Shown here one piece after another: positions 21,648 through 34,361 of a stretch of 64,000 nt of DNA; the first letter of the stretch is position 1, and every line of letters begins with the position of its first letter. The DNA is from Gibbula magus. Lineage: Eukaryota; Mollusca; Gastropoda; Trochida; Trochidae. The position numbers were made by a program, and so were the translations under genes. The stretch lies in the NCBI GenBank assembly GCA_936450465.1, contig OW388300.1, positions 50,023,378 through 50,087,377 of the forward strand. The letters run 5' to 3'. The notes under the pieces were generated by a model. It was not told where the DNA came from. It saw only the letters and a program-made list of their open reading frames with translations, and ran no database searches.

Positions 21648-21758
21648 TGCATAGCTAGTATTGCATGGCGACATTTCGCCCTGCCATGGTACTAATACCC
21701 GTTGAATAAGTGAATTACTCATGAAAGCGGCGTTTAACTCAAACTCGCATCACCTCAT

Positions 21759-24700
21759 CGACAACAGCTTTATGTTATTGGATTTCTATATGCTGTCAAA
21801 TTACGTTATGTTTAATTATGATTAAATTTGCTTTTCCTGGCTTTTTAATGGTTATTTAAATTTCAAATGTTGTTATTTAATTTAATATTTAATAAAGTTC
21901 AACAAACATAATCCCTATGTGGGATGACAATCATTAAGTCTGTCATGTGGATACGCAATTCTTAATAATTAACTAAGAATTGGTCTTGAATGTCATCGTT
22001 CCAATTATTTCCATAACTATACTGTCAATCAAATTTAAATTCGATATTCCCGTGTTATCTTCAATTACTGTGGGTAATATTACCTTTGCATGTGTTAATG
22101 GGGATAAGGTGCAGATGTTTCCATGTGAATTATCTCAGTAAGAACTATGTTAAGCAGGCTACACACTTCAAAAGTTGGCCAACATGTGTCGTCAAACTTT
22201 AGTTTGAAGTGTGAAGTCTACTTTAGGACTATATTCCTAAAAGAAATGTTTCCAATCATTATCTTTTGAGATGCATTATCTTATTATTTTAAAAGTTGTT
22301 CCCTCTCGTTTGCTCGGTCCTACCAGGTACCCTCATGTATTGCAGTCTGTATCGAAGTAATTCATAATTGTCTAGTTAGAGTAAGTGCAATGGTTCATAA
22401 CTACGAGAGGTCAACGGAACATTGAACACTGTTACTCGAGTATGCATTCAGTGTTGTTTAATCTTGTTGCATGAAATTGCCACTTTGTAGACTTTGCACC
22501 ATATACACCTGCGTTTAAATAGTGTTCGGACGGGAATAGTACATGCACTCAAATAAGCATGGACATTAATTAATAGGGTCACCTAGCCGGGACTAAGAAA
22601 CAACGATTATTGCTGAACTTTATATATGCTGAAAACAGCTGTGAACGTCACCCCGTCATCATGGTCATGTTTCATGTTAGACAATTGCAAAGCATGGTCA
22701 CTGTTGCCGCACTTCATAAATGACTTCGATCAAGGTAGGTGAGATACATATTAAAAATACTAGCCTAGGTTTTGATAATGGCCATCTATTGATTATACTA
22801 CGTACAAGGGACTGGAGACGTTGTTTTTATGGTGAGATCAATTTATTGCGCTACATGGGTATAATCAATTTCCATTCTAGCAAAGCAAATTTATAAATCA
22901 AGCACCTATCAGAAAGCCGATACATCATAAATCATCGTCAGAAGCAAGATTAGATATGCGGTATCGAATTTCAGAGAGGGACGGGAGGAGGTTGTAACAT
23001 GACCCCCACAGGAAACCCCTTGAGGTTACACAGAAAGAAACCCCTTGAGGTTCGGATAGAGTTATGACAAATCAGGACCCGTTTTAATTAGTATAACTTA
23101 ATATAGTTACGATACAAAATTGTCAAGTTTCGAACTTTGATTTGGATTAATGTTTCTCTTCTTAACGTTTTGCCATTCAATATGGTTGGAAATTATAGAA
23201 GTCCCATCGGGGCTATGAGTCACGGAGTAGTAGATCTAATACTCCTTCATAGATTCATGTACGAAGGTTTGTTTTCATGAAATATCGAACCTTGTCGTCC
23301 GTCTATAAAGAATATAGAAAGATTATACCATACTAGAATATATGCAGCCAGAGCAATACATTAATATTCATACATATATATATATATATATATGCCATTG
23401 AAGGGGATATTGTAATATCTCAAAGCACAGACAGAATTTGTTTTTCTGTAACATACCGAATTTCATTCCATGACAACTTGGTTTTAATCTTGTCAAGTTT
23501 CATTTGTTAGCTCAAATGGACAGGCTATTCAAATTACTTTTCTCTCCTGTTTCAAATCAAAAATTTCCTAATGACATTTTAATACAGTATCAGCACTCGC
23601 GTGTTATATCAGACAACAGTTTGCAGAAACTTTTCAAATAAATCATTTGCTTAGTTTTCTGTGACATGTCATTTGACGCATAACATGGGCAAACTCTAAT
23701 CACGTATCGTAATAGGAACTGAACGTACTTGAAAAACATGTTGAAGCGAAAGAAATGTGTTTAACATTAATCTAGTTCAGAAGATAGGAAACGTTAAGTT
23801 TGTATAATCAGCAATGAAACATGAGGTTTTATCAGTGAAATTCCCAAGAATAATTATTTCACCTCGGGACTAAGTGCATATTTCAACAATATCAACGAGA
23901 AAGTTCATTTAGTATTACCTGTATATCGATAGCTTATAACTTATATCTAAACAATGAGTTACAGTCATTCATTCAAATATGTACACGTATGTCTGTATCA
24001 GTCAGTGTTATACTTTGATTCCCGAGGTTGATTAAACAACGACAGAGTTAACCGTAAGTAAACGTTGCAGTATATTAAACAAAGCTACGTGTAAAATCAA
24101 CGCGAGTATATTTCACGTATCAAGCGAGGTCAACATGGTCAATAATACATTATACCCAGAGTAATGTGTTGACAAGTTGAGACATAGAATGCCCTTTTAT
24201 ACCATTTCGCCTGATAATTGTAGCAAAATAACACCTGCACTCAATGAACAACATCACGAGCATAACATGGCAAGAAGAACACGTTGCATGTGCGAAGTAA
24301 AATGCGCGAGGATTTTCGAGTTTGACAAACAATGATACTATGACGTGCACACACGTGTAAAAAAGCACGTGTTCTCCACAATTAACTTGACAAAGCGACT
24401 GGATGGTCAGACTGGTATCCAATATGGAGAAACCGTGCTTGTAGGAATAATCTTAGTTCCAACGAAGCAAACAACGAACATAATAACTGTAGGCCCAGTT
24501 CCGGTTATTATAACATAGATTTCTGACAAATATTGAAAAGAGGATTGTGTAAATTAAATGTGTTCTTTGAGTAATGAAATGCTCAACTGCAAACAACGCA
24601 GATTGTTACTGCATATATCTGCTGGATCCTTTGAATTAAACAAGGATCTCTAAAAGTAGAATAGGAGGGACAACCGACAGCTGCATATTCTACTGCTGCA

Positions 24701-26079
24701 GTTCTACTCCACTCACATCGTGTTGCAGGTAAAAAAGCGTTTGTGCATCCAATTCATCGACAGCTTAAACTCTAAAGGCACTGAAGCATGTTTTTGCATT
24801 GTTTTATACGTTAAAATTTGCTATTTACGATAGTGATAATGGTTTATGCAATTTATAGACAGTCCTCTTCAAGATACGATTAACCGTAGTCGTAGGAAAC
24901 ATGTGACGCATAAAACGAACATTTCTAGTGGCCATTTTAGTCCCATGACCTTTTAATAATTCACGATTTGGATCCGAGTTGGTTAACCGAATCACAAGAC
25001 TCGAGCTAATGAGGGTCAACATTTGTGATTGTATGACATTAAGATGAACAGTTCTATTCAATTTTGTGCGCTTCTGTAATACTATATGAGATACAGGATA
25101 TGTTAGCCAAGAGAAAATATGTTATTAAAGGTGTTACTTCATAAATGTTTTGCATAGCTATTTAAGCTGCATTAATTCATATTTAATTGAATGAAGTTCT
25201 TTTCTGCAGGTATTGGACTTTTGGGGCGAAAACTAACCAGGTGGAAACGGAGTCGGTTTCCTGACACATTTGTGTAGGATCTACCCTTACGACATATCAT
25301 TGCTTCTGTGATTGAATACCTGCTTATTGTTGTTCTTCATGATATTACATTCGCGTGTGTAAATGCAGTATTTTACTTTGAAAATTTGTCCTGTTCTTCA
25401 TTCCATACATTTGATAGATTAATCGCCAAGGTCGGTACTAACATACTAACCTAGGGAAATATCATATATCAACCTTTCATGACGTCACATAACCTTAAAA
25501 CATATTTACGGAAGTGTGTTTTAAATATTACTCGAGGCGAAGCCGAAAGTAATATTTTTTTTAAATTACGTGTTTTAACCGAGGTAGGATACTGGAAGTC
25601 GAGGCAAAGCGAAGCGTAGGTTTTGTCTATTCTACATAGTTTATATTTGTTTGTTTGTTCTGCATTTCATCTAAAGCTTGATTCCGCCCATGTATCCATG
25701 TATCATTGAAGTTCTATACAAACACGTTTAATATAGACAATTATTTCTGCATTGCCACATAAACTTTGAATGCTTAAGTTCTGATATCCGATCCATTTAT
25801 TCATAGGGTTGGAAAGGTGCACGTCAAACTATGAGCACATCGCCTCCAGTCAGACAGTACACATTCAACTATTAAATCGAATTATTGCGGACACAGAAGA
25901 ATCCCGGTGATGCTATTAAAGTCTCCGAGGGGCGATTTCGGTAAAATATAAGCTCTGTTTGTTATCATGAATAACACAGCGTTCTTCTGAAGCCAACACT
26001 TCGATGTTGGTTGTACATATCAAAGTCCGTCTTCGTCTACTGCCAAATGACCCCCTGAATGAATGTCATCAACTTAAAA

Positions 26080-26082
<3 letters not shown>
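21759..26082. other. Intronic, no gene seen
   Basis: Contains a short duplication 'gaaaccccttgaggtt' (near 23010 and 23036), an (AT)n run at 23375-23393, a lone MITE-like terminus 'taaaggcactgaagcat' at 24772, and a small inverted repeat 'aaatattact...agtaatattt' near 25525-25558. The open frames at 24150-24422 and 24825-25061 are unrecognised. Confidence 0.4.
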
Positions 26083-26178
<96 letters not shown>

Positions 26179-26540
26179 CAGACAGAGAGGCAGACGGAGG
26201 AAGAGACACACATGAGGGGGAGGAAAGAGAAATGACTAGGGAGGGAGTGAGAGAAAGATATCGAGAGAAAAAAGAGGTACAGAGATATGGGAGGAAGAGG
26301 GAGGCAGAGAGGATGAGGGAGGGGAGAGAGAAAGATTGGAAGTGTGACACACAGCGAGAGAGATAGAGAGAGGGGGAAGCGAGAGAGATAGAAGAGTTGG
26401 GAGAGGGACCAAGAGCGGGGGAGAGGGAGGGAGGGAGGGAGGGAGGGAGGGAGATAGAGCCTGAAATAGAGAGATACATAGACAGAGAAAGGGAAGAGGG
26501 AGAGACAGACAGACAGAGCTAGGATAGGTGGGGGAAGGGG
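26083..26540. repeat. (GA)n microsatellite with purine-rich decay
   Basis: About 45 pure GA units at 26083-26172 are followed by some 370 bp of interrupted GA, GACA and GGGA repeats, including GGGA repeats at 26424-26451. The long frames on both strands here are translations of the repeat and are not genes. Confidence 0.95.
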
Positions 26541-26988
26541 GAGAGCTAAATGTTATGTCGTTTTCTGTACACAATGATAAAGTCTGCACATAATCACACA
26601 CCACGTGACCTGGGTATACGTTATATAGTTCAAACGATACAAGGAAGTTGGTTTATAACCGACACCAGCGACATGAAATACAGCTTTTCTGGAAATGGTA
26701 AACATAACTTGACACTCATGCCTTCTTTTAAGCGAGGCGGAGATGCAATTGTGGTATAGCTGTCTTAAATAATTTCCTCTCATAAAGCTAGAAAACTAGA
26801 AAAGTTGATCAAGTTGTCTAAATAATTACACCTGTCCTTGTCAATGCTGATATTTTATTTTGTAAAATCATAATAAAACCATTTCGTCTTTATCGCTTAC
26901 ATAGTTGTCTTTCTTATCGCATCTTATTGCATGAGTACATCAACTGTAAATGTTTACTTCTATATCGGAGAACAAGGATTTATTCCAA
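26541..26988. other. Intronic, no gene seen
   Basis: About 450 bp between microsatellite and SINE. It contains overlapping short frames on both strands without domains. Confidence 0.4.
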
Positions 26989-27319
26989 GTTTCAGGAGGT
27001 TATTTGGGGTGATTTAACGAGATTTGGGGTTGAACGCCGCTTTTATGAGTATTTCATATATAACAATGCTACTAGTATTATGACAGGGAGAAAGCCCGCA
27101 ATGCCATGTGGATATGCATTGCGGTGAAACCTGCGAGCAGCGGCTGGAACTAGCGATCCATGGGTGGTACTACGCTGAATTTCAGTGTAGTATTGCACCC
27201 AAATCTTACTTCGTGTAGAACAGGTCCCTGCTCGAGAAAAAAGATGCTGTGCCCCCGGACACATTGATCCGAAGCCGAACCAACTAACCAGTGCGCTATC
27301 CCGTCTCTCATGTTTCAGG
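26989..27319 (-). repeat. SINE, fullest tRNA-like head in the window
   Basis: The body is 26997-27311 on the minus strand, flanked by GTTTCAGG at 26989-26996 and 27312-27319. The head starts GGGATAGCGCACTGGTTAG, an A-box-like region, but the B-box has been lost to mutation. Body and GGCGTTCAACCCC tail match the SINE at 5322. The tail is irregular rather than ACCTC repeats. Confidence 0.85.
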
Positions 27320-27807
27320 GTTATAGCCCATAGAACATACATATCATACAAAAGGTGTAGCATTCAACATAAATGACATAGTTGATAATTCCATCCTTCC
27401 TATCCATAAACTCTTCATTCTGTACAGGTTTACCACAGTGGAACCGATACACTTGTTTTAAATATCGCAGATATACCAGATAAAATACAAAATCGTTTCA
27501 TTCTATCAGTCGGCAATATCTTTCCACATATATTAATACAATCGGGTCTTCTGTTCTCACCCCTGTTGAATAAAGAGCACTTTCTGAGTTGGAAATTGAG
27601 AATCGTAATTGGCTGCGTCAAAAGATGGCTGTACAATCAACATCGTTGTTTCAAGCTGAGCATCTTCTGTGCGATACTCATATTTTGTTAACGAGACAGC
27701 CAGCGCTTGCAGATGTGACACGGTGTTTGATTGGGTGAAAAGAAGGACGTTGAAAGTATTCACCGCCAGGGGATTTTGCGGTAATCGGGAATATTCTGTT
27801 AAGGAGA
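27320..27807. other. Intronic, no gene seen
   Basis: Short open frames on the minus strand (27430-27636, 27557-27763) show no recognisable content or splice context. Confidence 0.4.
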
Positions 27808-28085
27808 AAACATGACTCCGAGGTCTTCTGCTCTGAGAATAACCTGAAGGGAGGGATAAAGCCCCGAGGGCGTTAGCCCGAGGGGCTATCCCGACCTTGA
27901 GGTTATTCTCAGAGCAGAAGACCGAGGATGAGTGTTTTCTCTAGCTTATAAACCGTCAACTATCAAAATTTACGAGGTATAGTTTCGGACGCTCAAAGGG
28001 CCTAATTCCTCCGCTTAGACCATTTTAAAAGCAGAAGACGAAGGAGGAATGTTTTCTTCCTATTTATAAACGTCAAATGTAAAAA
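27808..28085. repeat. Long nested inverted repeat plus partial duplication
   Basis: The arm 27814-27845 pairs with 27900-27933. Its core GGTCTTCTGCTCTGAGAATA continues as AACCT, perfectly complementary on the other side. Inside, GGGATAAAGCCCCGAGGGC pairs with GCCCGAGGGGCTATCCC, leaving a short loop. The result is a hairpin of about 120 nt. Downstream, 'gtgttttctctagcttataaac' and 'atgttttcttcctatttataaac' mark a diverged duplication of about 128 bp. Confidence 0.7.
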
Positions 28086-28212
28086 TTTACATTTTATAAT
28101 TTGTGATTCCCAAATCGTGTTTTTATAAAGGGTATGTCGCCCTCGGTTGCGTTATATCGAGGCAAAGACGGTATGACTATAAATGGAGTGATTAAACTCC
28201 ACTCATCATCTC

Positions 28213-28280
28213 GGTCTGCATAGCCGAGCGGTCTAAGGCGCCAGTTTAGAGAGCGAAGGGTGCCAGGTTCGAATCCAGCT
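28213..28280 (+). repeat. tRNA-Leu-like fragment
   Basis: It carries TAGCCGAGCGGTCTAAGGCG (A-box region) and GGTTCGAATCC (B-box) at tRNA-Leu spacing. The acceptor ends do not pair and the anticodon arm is irregular. It is therefore a tRNA-derived repeat head or pseudogene, not a functional tRNA. Confidence 0.6.
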
Positions 28281-28382
28281 ATTTCAACTTGGAAATTTTT
28301 AACTGTGTATAATTTTCGATAATAATTCCTGCTTGTTGGCTATTGCGTTGCAAGTCTGAAAAATTATTCTAAGTGCATTTCA

Positions 28383-28520
28383 AGGTCTTACTTTAAAAAA
28401 AACCTTAGGTTCAGGTCTTACTTTCAAAAAAACCTTAGGTTCAGGTTTACTTTCAAAAGTAAAACCTCATACCGGGTTATTCTCGGAAGTAAGACCTCAT
28501 TAGAGGTTATTCCAAGAAAA
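28383..28520. repeat. ~30-bp tandem repeat (CAGGTCTTACTTTCAAAAAAAC type)
   Basis: Two near-identical units at 28383-28412 and 28413-28442 ('ggtcttactt...accttaggttca') are followed by diverged units with 'tttactttcaaaagtaaaacc' and 'ggaagtaagacctcat'. The later units are small palindromes. Confidence 0.7.
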
Positions 28521-30152
28521 GAAGATACCTACAAAACAACAGACAGAATCCGACCTAGGTTTATAATCATACGTGTTACCCCCTAGGGCGCAGCGCTCTG
28601 CTTTGTTTTGTCCCGCCCTGCCATTTTCCTGACCACACTGCTTTTGTCGCATCCTCAATTTTCATATAGGCCTTTTCCATAATTTACAAGTACATTTCAA
28701 GTACTTTACAAAGTTGTCATTATATTTTTACATATACATACTTTGCAATATGTGTGAAATGCTCATCGCTATCATCATTGCAATACAAAAGAGAAAGGTA
28801 TCTAACTAAAGGTTAACATATCTGATGTATCCCTATTTCAACAGGATACACCTGCTGACCACATCTTTAGATAAGAGACGGGCTTAGTGTCTGCAGGCGA
28901 ATACGGCTGAATAATCTTATGTTAATTGAATTACAGTTATATATTAGGTAAATAAATCTGATGGTTTATTACAATTATTCTTAACAGTCAGCGAAATAAT
29001 CAATTCACCTATTGAGTGAAAAAGTACCCCTTTTTTCAATATAGTTGCTCTTCCCTATTTGTACCAGGGACAAAGATTACCATACACAACAGAGGTTAGG
29101 ATAGGAGAGTTTTTTAACCTTTTTCGGGAGAGAATGATAAGACAGATGCAGTCATCTTATTAGTCATCTTGCAGAGCAAGGTAACTTTCCATTCCTCCGA
29201 GGTGATCGATGTATATTAACAATGACTTCTTGCACAGCAGAAATACATCAGAGTATATGGTACATCTTATTAAATCATCTCATACGGCAAGAACATAATC
29301 AATAATTTACCACTGATAGAATCGTCTTCGTAATTCTCGCACAGCAAGATGAACTATCATTCTATACAGGTGATTATGTTCAGCTAATGATTCGTATTGC
29401 AAACAACATTTAGTACAAATTCTGTAAAGTTTATATCGCTGTCCTGATATTTAGTTATGTCTGACAGCATGAAACTGCATCCTCTATAACGGATTAAAAA
29501 ATCATGATTACATCATCCCGTTAAGTCAGTATTCATTGCATAAATTTAATAGAATCGTCTCTAACACAGAAGGGAAACATGTTATCCCACAAGTCAAATG
29601 TAAATAGTCGTAATTATCGTATCTCACAAGATAAGAAAACTTTTAATTCTTATAGTAGGTCAAGCCATGTTAAAACAAAATGAATAGCATATCCTTTCTA
29701 TATGAAAGAAAAACACAACTGATGGTTCTATAAAACAGGTAACGTCGTTTCCAAAATCGCATCTCACAATCAAATAAATTATATTAAAGAGATGGATCTT
29801 CAGTTTACAAAATACTTTAATCGTACGTACTAATGGCTAAGTTCGTCATACAAGTGGGAAAAGTTATTGTCAATACAACTGTTATACACCTTTCATGCTG
29901 AGAAAATATTCTTAGTTCTCGCTCCGACGTTCAAACCATTCAGGAGGCAGTTATTTAGATTGGGCTCTAATAAATATGGTTCAACAACGAATATTGTACA
30001 TATGACCTGTAAATGTTCAACTTATAAAGAAGTAAGCCTTTACTCCAAAATGGTTTGCTAGTAGTACTGAAGAAGTTAAAATTGATACATTAGACAATTT
30101 CTAACATATAATACACTTAACAAGTATTAAAATCCTGAATATATGTACTTAC
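28521..30152. other. Intronic, no gene seen
   Basis: AT-rich intron sequence upstream of the donor of exon 1. No other exon is supported. Confidence 0.45.
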
Positions 30153-30210
30153 CAACAATGAGACAGATAGTAAAAACTGCTGCAAACAAGGTCCGGACTG
30201 GCACAGTCAT
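30153..30210 (-). CDS. Secreted peptide (neuropeptide-like) precursor, exon 1
   Basis: A 58-nt first coding exon on the minus strand. ATG at 30210-30208 opens the segment MTVPVRTLFAAVFTICLIV: a short N-terminal stretch with one arginine, then a 13-residue hydrophobic core, which is the form of a signal peptide. The exon ends G/GTAAGTAC, a near-consensus donor, with one base of a split codon left over. Exon 2 at 11008 starts with the two missing bases (G+AA, Glu). The join gives a c-region ...EITSA before LPF, a good signal-peptidase site. Exon 2 alone has no signal peptide and exon 1 alone has no body, so the fit is strong although they lie 19.1 kb apart. The precursor would be 95 residues. 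Further upstream non-coding exons cannot be excluded. Confidence 0.72.
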
Positions 30211-30284
30211 GGTTACTCTCTGGTATCAAGCGCTATCGGGAGTTCGGACTACCGCGATATTCCGTACAAATTACGTCTCCAGTT

Positions 30285-30350
30285 CTATTTGGCTTGAACA
30301 GAGAACCCTGTGCAGAGCCATTTAAACCCTTCCGAGTCACGTGATTTAGG
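30285..30350 (-). promoter_or_regulatory. Putative core promoter of the peptide gene
   Basis: On the minus strand an E-box CACGTG (30338-30343) is followed by GGGTTTAAATGGC, with the TATA-like TTTAAA at 30321-30326. A possible initiator 'gcacaggg' lies about 25-30 nt downstream. That would leave a 5' untranslated region of about 80-90 nt before the ATG at 30210. This is position and motif evidence only. Confidence 0.35.
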
Positions 30351-33154
30351 CTCCATTGAGACTAACTATGTAGGCAGAAGCGCTTCGGGCGTGCAGTGCC
30401 GAGAGGCTGGGGTAATGTTAATAGTTAATGAACTGCGTGTATTCAGGTAAATGGAGAGAGACGACGTTCATTGTATGTTGTCATATTTGGTATTGTGTGG
30501 ATTAAACTGACTTCAGCTAGCTGTAGGCACACACATGATATCAGATGTTTTTCGGAAAACGTTAATAAGAAATTTTAGTTTGTAAATTGTGATACTCAGA
30601 TTCAATACTGAGCTTGAACAATATTTTCGACGAAAGGGTTTTGAATTTGAGCATAAGCTTTTCAAACGTATGTTCCATAGGAATACAATTGATGTTTTGT
30701 TCTCAAGAATCATGACGGTTTAGTACGTCAGTTGTATACAATAAGTATTTATTATAGATGAAAGGATGTTGATAAATGGTTATCTTGCGGATCCAAACGT
30801 AAATATGTAGTAAATGCATGGTAAATTTGTTCTCATAATGAATGCTGTCATACCGTCACTGAGTTAGGTCATGTCCCACATTGATTATAGATAAACTTAC
30901 TTTGACATTTGATAATGACATGGAATACATATAGACTTACAAGCAAAGAAAGGACATCACATTTATAACAGAGTGAAATACTGATGGCGAAGAAAGTATA
31001 TTTTGAATGTCTCTGATTGACACATGTTTTATAAAGAAGTACTCGCAATTCCATACATGAGTGTATTATACTTCAATTTTTATAACTGTTGAAATACACA
31101 TGGGGTCCTGGAATTAATTTTTCAATTATGTTTTTGAACAGAATGGTTGTCATTTAATGTTTTTAAATTCTACAGTGTAGAACGTTTTAATAAAAGATGT
31201 TGCAATATCTTGTATTTTGCAGGGTGGTGTGTCGTTTGTCCCGTCACTACTCCATGACTATAGTTAGGATTATGCTATCTAACTTATTAAAATCTGTACT
31301 TGAGGTACTAGTATATTGACAAAGTCAGGCCATTGGAAACATCATTGGCTCTGTTACTCATGAGCCTTTTGTATGATTCAAACCTGAGGTAATGTATCAC
31401 TTAAACCCGAGGTAAAACAATACCACTGTTAGTCAGATGGTATTTACCGGTAGTAGGCCCATGATATAGATGTAAGCCCATCTTGCCTTTCAGATGAGCT
31501 ACTTGAAAATACAAATTTACTGATCAGATACAAGGTGGCCAAATCTACCGGAAACAAATATGGACGAATCACAGAATATCATAACCAGTATTGATAATAA
31601 TAATAATAAGTTTAGGAATGACATAGGTATGTTACAGATGTACAACCCGGAATATATCACATGGCACTGCGTGTGGTCATATTTAGTATTGATTACAGAT
31701 ACAACGAGTATTACTTCCCCTAATAGTTATATACATGTATATATGATACATATATATATATATATGTGTGCATGGTGTCTGTGTACTTACCTTCGTTATA
31801 TGGTTTCATGTTTACTTTATATGTATAATAGATGAAACGATTTTGACAGTTGCCATTGTCTCATTTTAAAAATTGAATTGTTTTGTAGCAACTTTGAAAC
31901 GTTGTGCTATAATTACTAATTGTTCTTCATCTTGTTTACGAAATCTGTTAGCTGTTTGGTAGGCGTTTCGTTTGCCTTATAGAGTAGGTATGGTTTGGGC
32001 TCATGGGATTGCATGTTTTCGTATTGAGTTTTAATTATAAATCAAACGATGTTGACATCTGCTATATATAACATGATTTATGTTTCAGGATTACGACTTG
32101 AACATAACATATATGCGCCCTTTGGGGTAAAACAATTTAGTACATATTGATTATTAAGTATAGATGATACAATGTTGATAGTATGGGTATGTTTAGAATT
32201 GGTATTATTGATAAAGTGAAACTATAAGTAAAAAAACTGCTTTAAAATAGTGTCTGACTATCAACCATCTTAACTTTGGAAGGCGATTTCATAGACGAAA
32301 CTTACTTGTTGACGTCATATTATTGTTAATGACGTCACGTCTCCACATGGGCATATATTTAGCACTGGGACGTGGTATGAAAATCATTAACCCCGATAGT
32401 CCTGCCCTCGTATTTAATAAAAAAATAAGTTAATCTTTTGAAAGGTTAGTTTGTATACATTGTATATAATGCAATGTTTGTGATCGCATGAATGGTTTCA
32501 GGAGAATGAAGTTCTATATCGCCCCTTGCAAGTTGTCATATTTCGTATTGACAATAGACGGACATCTTTTAACAAAATGTACAATCATTATATTATTATT
32601 AGGAATCAATACAATGTATCTAATGCACGGTTTGTGCTCGAATGATTGGGTTGTCAATGCGTTCATTGTGAACAGATATAAACACTATTGATTAAGGGTG
32701 AAAGCATTTTGACATTAGTTACTATGTATTGATGAAAGGATTTTGAAATTAGGTAAAAGCGTGCTTTAATGAAGTTCTCAACTAGGACGCCAATGGTTAC
32801 TATAGGTAATTAATTACTACCGCTAACCGTGTCAATGTATAAATCTCGAGGGAATGCTTAACACCACAGTGACATACGGCCTCAAGGTTTATCGACCTTA
32901 AATATTTAAATAATCTCTCGGTGGTTGATCTCCCTTGACATCAAAAGTTTGGAAGCTTTCCATTATATTAAGAGATATTGTGGTTGAGCTTATGCTATTA
33001 GTAATATTATCAATCAGAATGAGCGTCTGTCATAAATGGATTGGCGGTGATGATGAAATAAGTGTAAAATATTTTCTTGTAATCGATAAGAATGGGGTAC
33101 GAATGGTAACTGGTGTTTTCGCAGTGCTGCGCTCCTCCTTGCTCTCACTTGCTG
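30351..33154. other. Upstream intergenic, no gene seen
   Basis: AT-rich. It contains an (AT)n run near 31751-31766 and a fragment at 31450-31505 ('taggcccatgatat...gatgagctacttg') resembling the end of the dispersed repeat at 20351-20885. Open frames are short and unrecognised. Confidence 0.4.
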
Positions 33155-33740
33155 ATAATGTGTTCTTCCAGATTTGGACTTGGACTCTGACCAATAGCTC
33201 TAGATATTGAATTTATCGAAAATATAAAAAAATCATTTTAGCTACTAAAACATGTGAAGCTTGTATAATCGATAAACGACACAGAAATGTACTTGTTAAG
33301 TTTAGATGTGGTTTACTACGACTGAAACACAACGAATGGGGATGGTTATCGCTGTAGAACAATGTTTGTGTCCATTTTGTAATATAGGTATAGAAGACGA
33401 GTATCATCTCTTATTTTAGTACTTGGGCTTTGCCTTAAGAGTTAAACACTTACCAAATGGATGTAAAAGGATTTAAACATGTATAGATATTTACTATTCT
33501 TACTATCAACGGAAACTGTGTTAGGCTTACAAAGTTGAAGTAAATTTTAATGACATACATTTTTATTTAAAAGACTACAACGAACTCTTTAAAAATAGAT
33601 ACACAAGATATTACACCTGAAACCATGATATGTAAGTTTACATGTATAGTTTACAGAAACATCAATCTCGTGTATCACCATTTGCATAATATATCATAAT
33701 GTATTATTCATACTCTGAATAAACTTGACTTGACTGTATG
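33155..33740 (+). pseudogene. Decayed 3' end of a non-LTR retrotransposon
   Basis: Plus-strand translation with frameshifts gives a LINE C-terminal region: VKFRCG near 33295-33312, then a zinc-knuckle block CLCPFCNIGIEDEYHLLF near 33365-33415 with its last cysteine lost, and LR.KHLPNGCKR after it. The element ends in GAATAAACTTGACTTGACTG near 33717-33736, the simple-repeat tail typical of animal LINEs. Compare VCIYC...EDEIHILFYC in the intact copy at 7927-9705. The fragment is from a related but different family. No catalytic domain remains. Confidence 0.7.
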
Positions 33741-33779
33741 ATTATAATGCTGAGCGCCAACAATGCCAGCGACACCTTC

Positions 33780-33885
33780 AACATGTTACTATGACGTGAA
33801 CATGACCGGGAATCGAACCCCGACCTTGTGAGTGATGTGCGAAGATTATAACAACGGAGTCTCATTGTACAGCCTGTGACTTGGA
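33780..33885 (-). repeat. tRNA-like repeat head
   Basis: The minus strand contains GGTCGGGGTTCGATTCCCGG, a perfect B-box and T-arm, preceded by an irregular region. No full cloverleaf forms, so it is a tRNA-derived repeat or pseudogene. Confidence 0.5.
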
Positions 33886-34361
33886 TGTACCATGCATTGT
33901 ATCGATGTCTAGATAATTAAAATACAATAAACCCCACCCCCGCCCTCCCCATCATCCACCCACCCTGAGAAATACAGATCAATGGATTTCAAAGATGCTG
34001 TGTTTAATATTTGATATCACGACCACCCAGTGGTCTTGAAATTAGCTAAATTAGAACTATCACTAGTAATCAAGATATATAGATAGACTCAAGAAGAGCA
34101 AAATCGTGCATCATGTTGTTGGCAGTATATCAATGCCAAATTGATTGGAATTAACATCGGAATTTTCAAAGATCCCTTATTCATGTATTGATAATACTTT
34201 TTACAATAACCTAAAAAAAACGTCAATCCAGTCTGGATAATGTTTGCAACTATGATGTCATCAAGTTTAATATTTCAGGTCCACGAGTATACAAACAACG
34301 TAAATTTGCAATTATGAATTCTATGGTTCTAATATATAACAAAAAGACAATAACAAAGATC
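33886..34361. other. Intergenic, no gene seen
   Basis: Contains a C-rich stretch near 33930-33966 ('ccccacccccgccctcccc') and otherwise AT-rich sequence. Confidence 0.4.

Larger units (their letters stand above)
21216..21758 (+). repeat. SINE interrupted by a Penelope-type insert
   Basis: The two halves, 21216-21398 and 21648-21758, join into the same SINE as at 5322-5614: tRNA-like head, 'cagtaccacccgtgg' and 'gctcgcaggtttcac' on the left, 'catttcgccctgcc' and 'aagcggcgtttaac' with a decayed tail on the right. Confidence 0.85.
11009..30152 (-). other. Intron 1 of the peptide gene (19.1 kb)
   Basis: Bounded by a GTAAGTAC donor at 30152-30145 and a TTTCAG acceptor at 11014-11009, both on the minus strand. 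The phase matches: exon 1 ends with one base of a codon, and exon 2 starts with two. It contains two SINEs, three TTAA-bounded MITEs, hammerhead-bearing fragments, foldback hairpins, a long GA microsatellite and a tRNA-Leu-like fragment. An intermediate exon is possible but none is required. Confidence 0.6.

Noticed and set aside
26004..26604. Long Arg/Glu-rich and Ser/Leu-rich open frames
   Set aside because: They are translations of the GA microsatellite and its decay products on both strands.
28213..28280. Functional tRNA-Leu gene
   Set aside because: A- and B-boxes are present, but the acceptor stem does not pair and the anticodon arm is irregular.
33780..33885. Functional tRNA gene on the minus strand
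   Set aside because: Only the T-arm is intact. No complete cloverleaf can be drawn.
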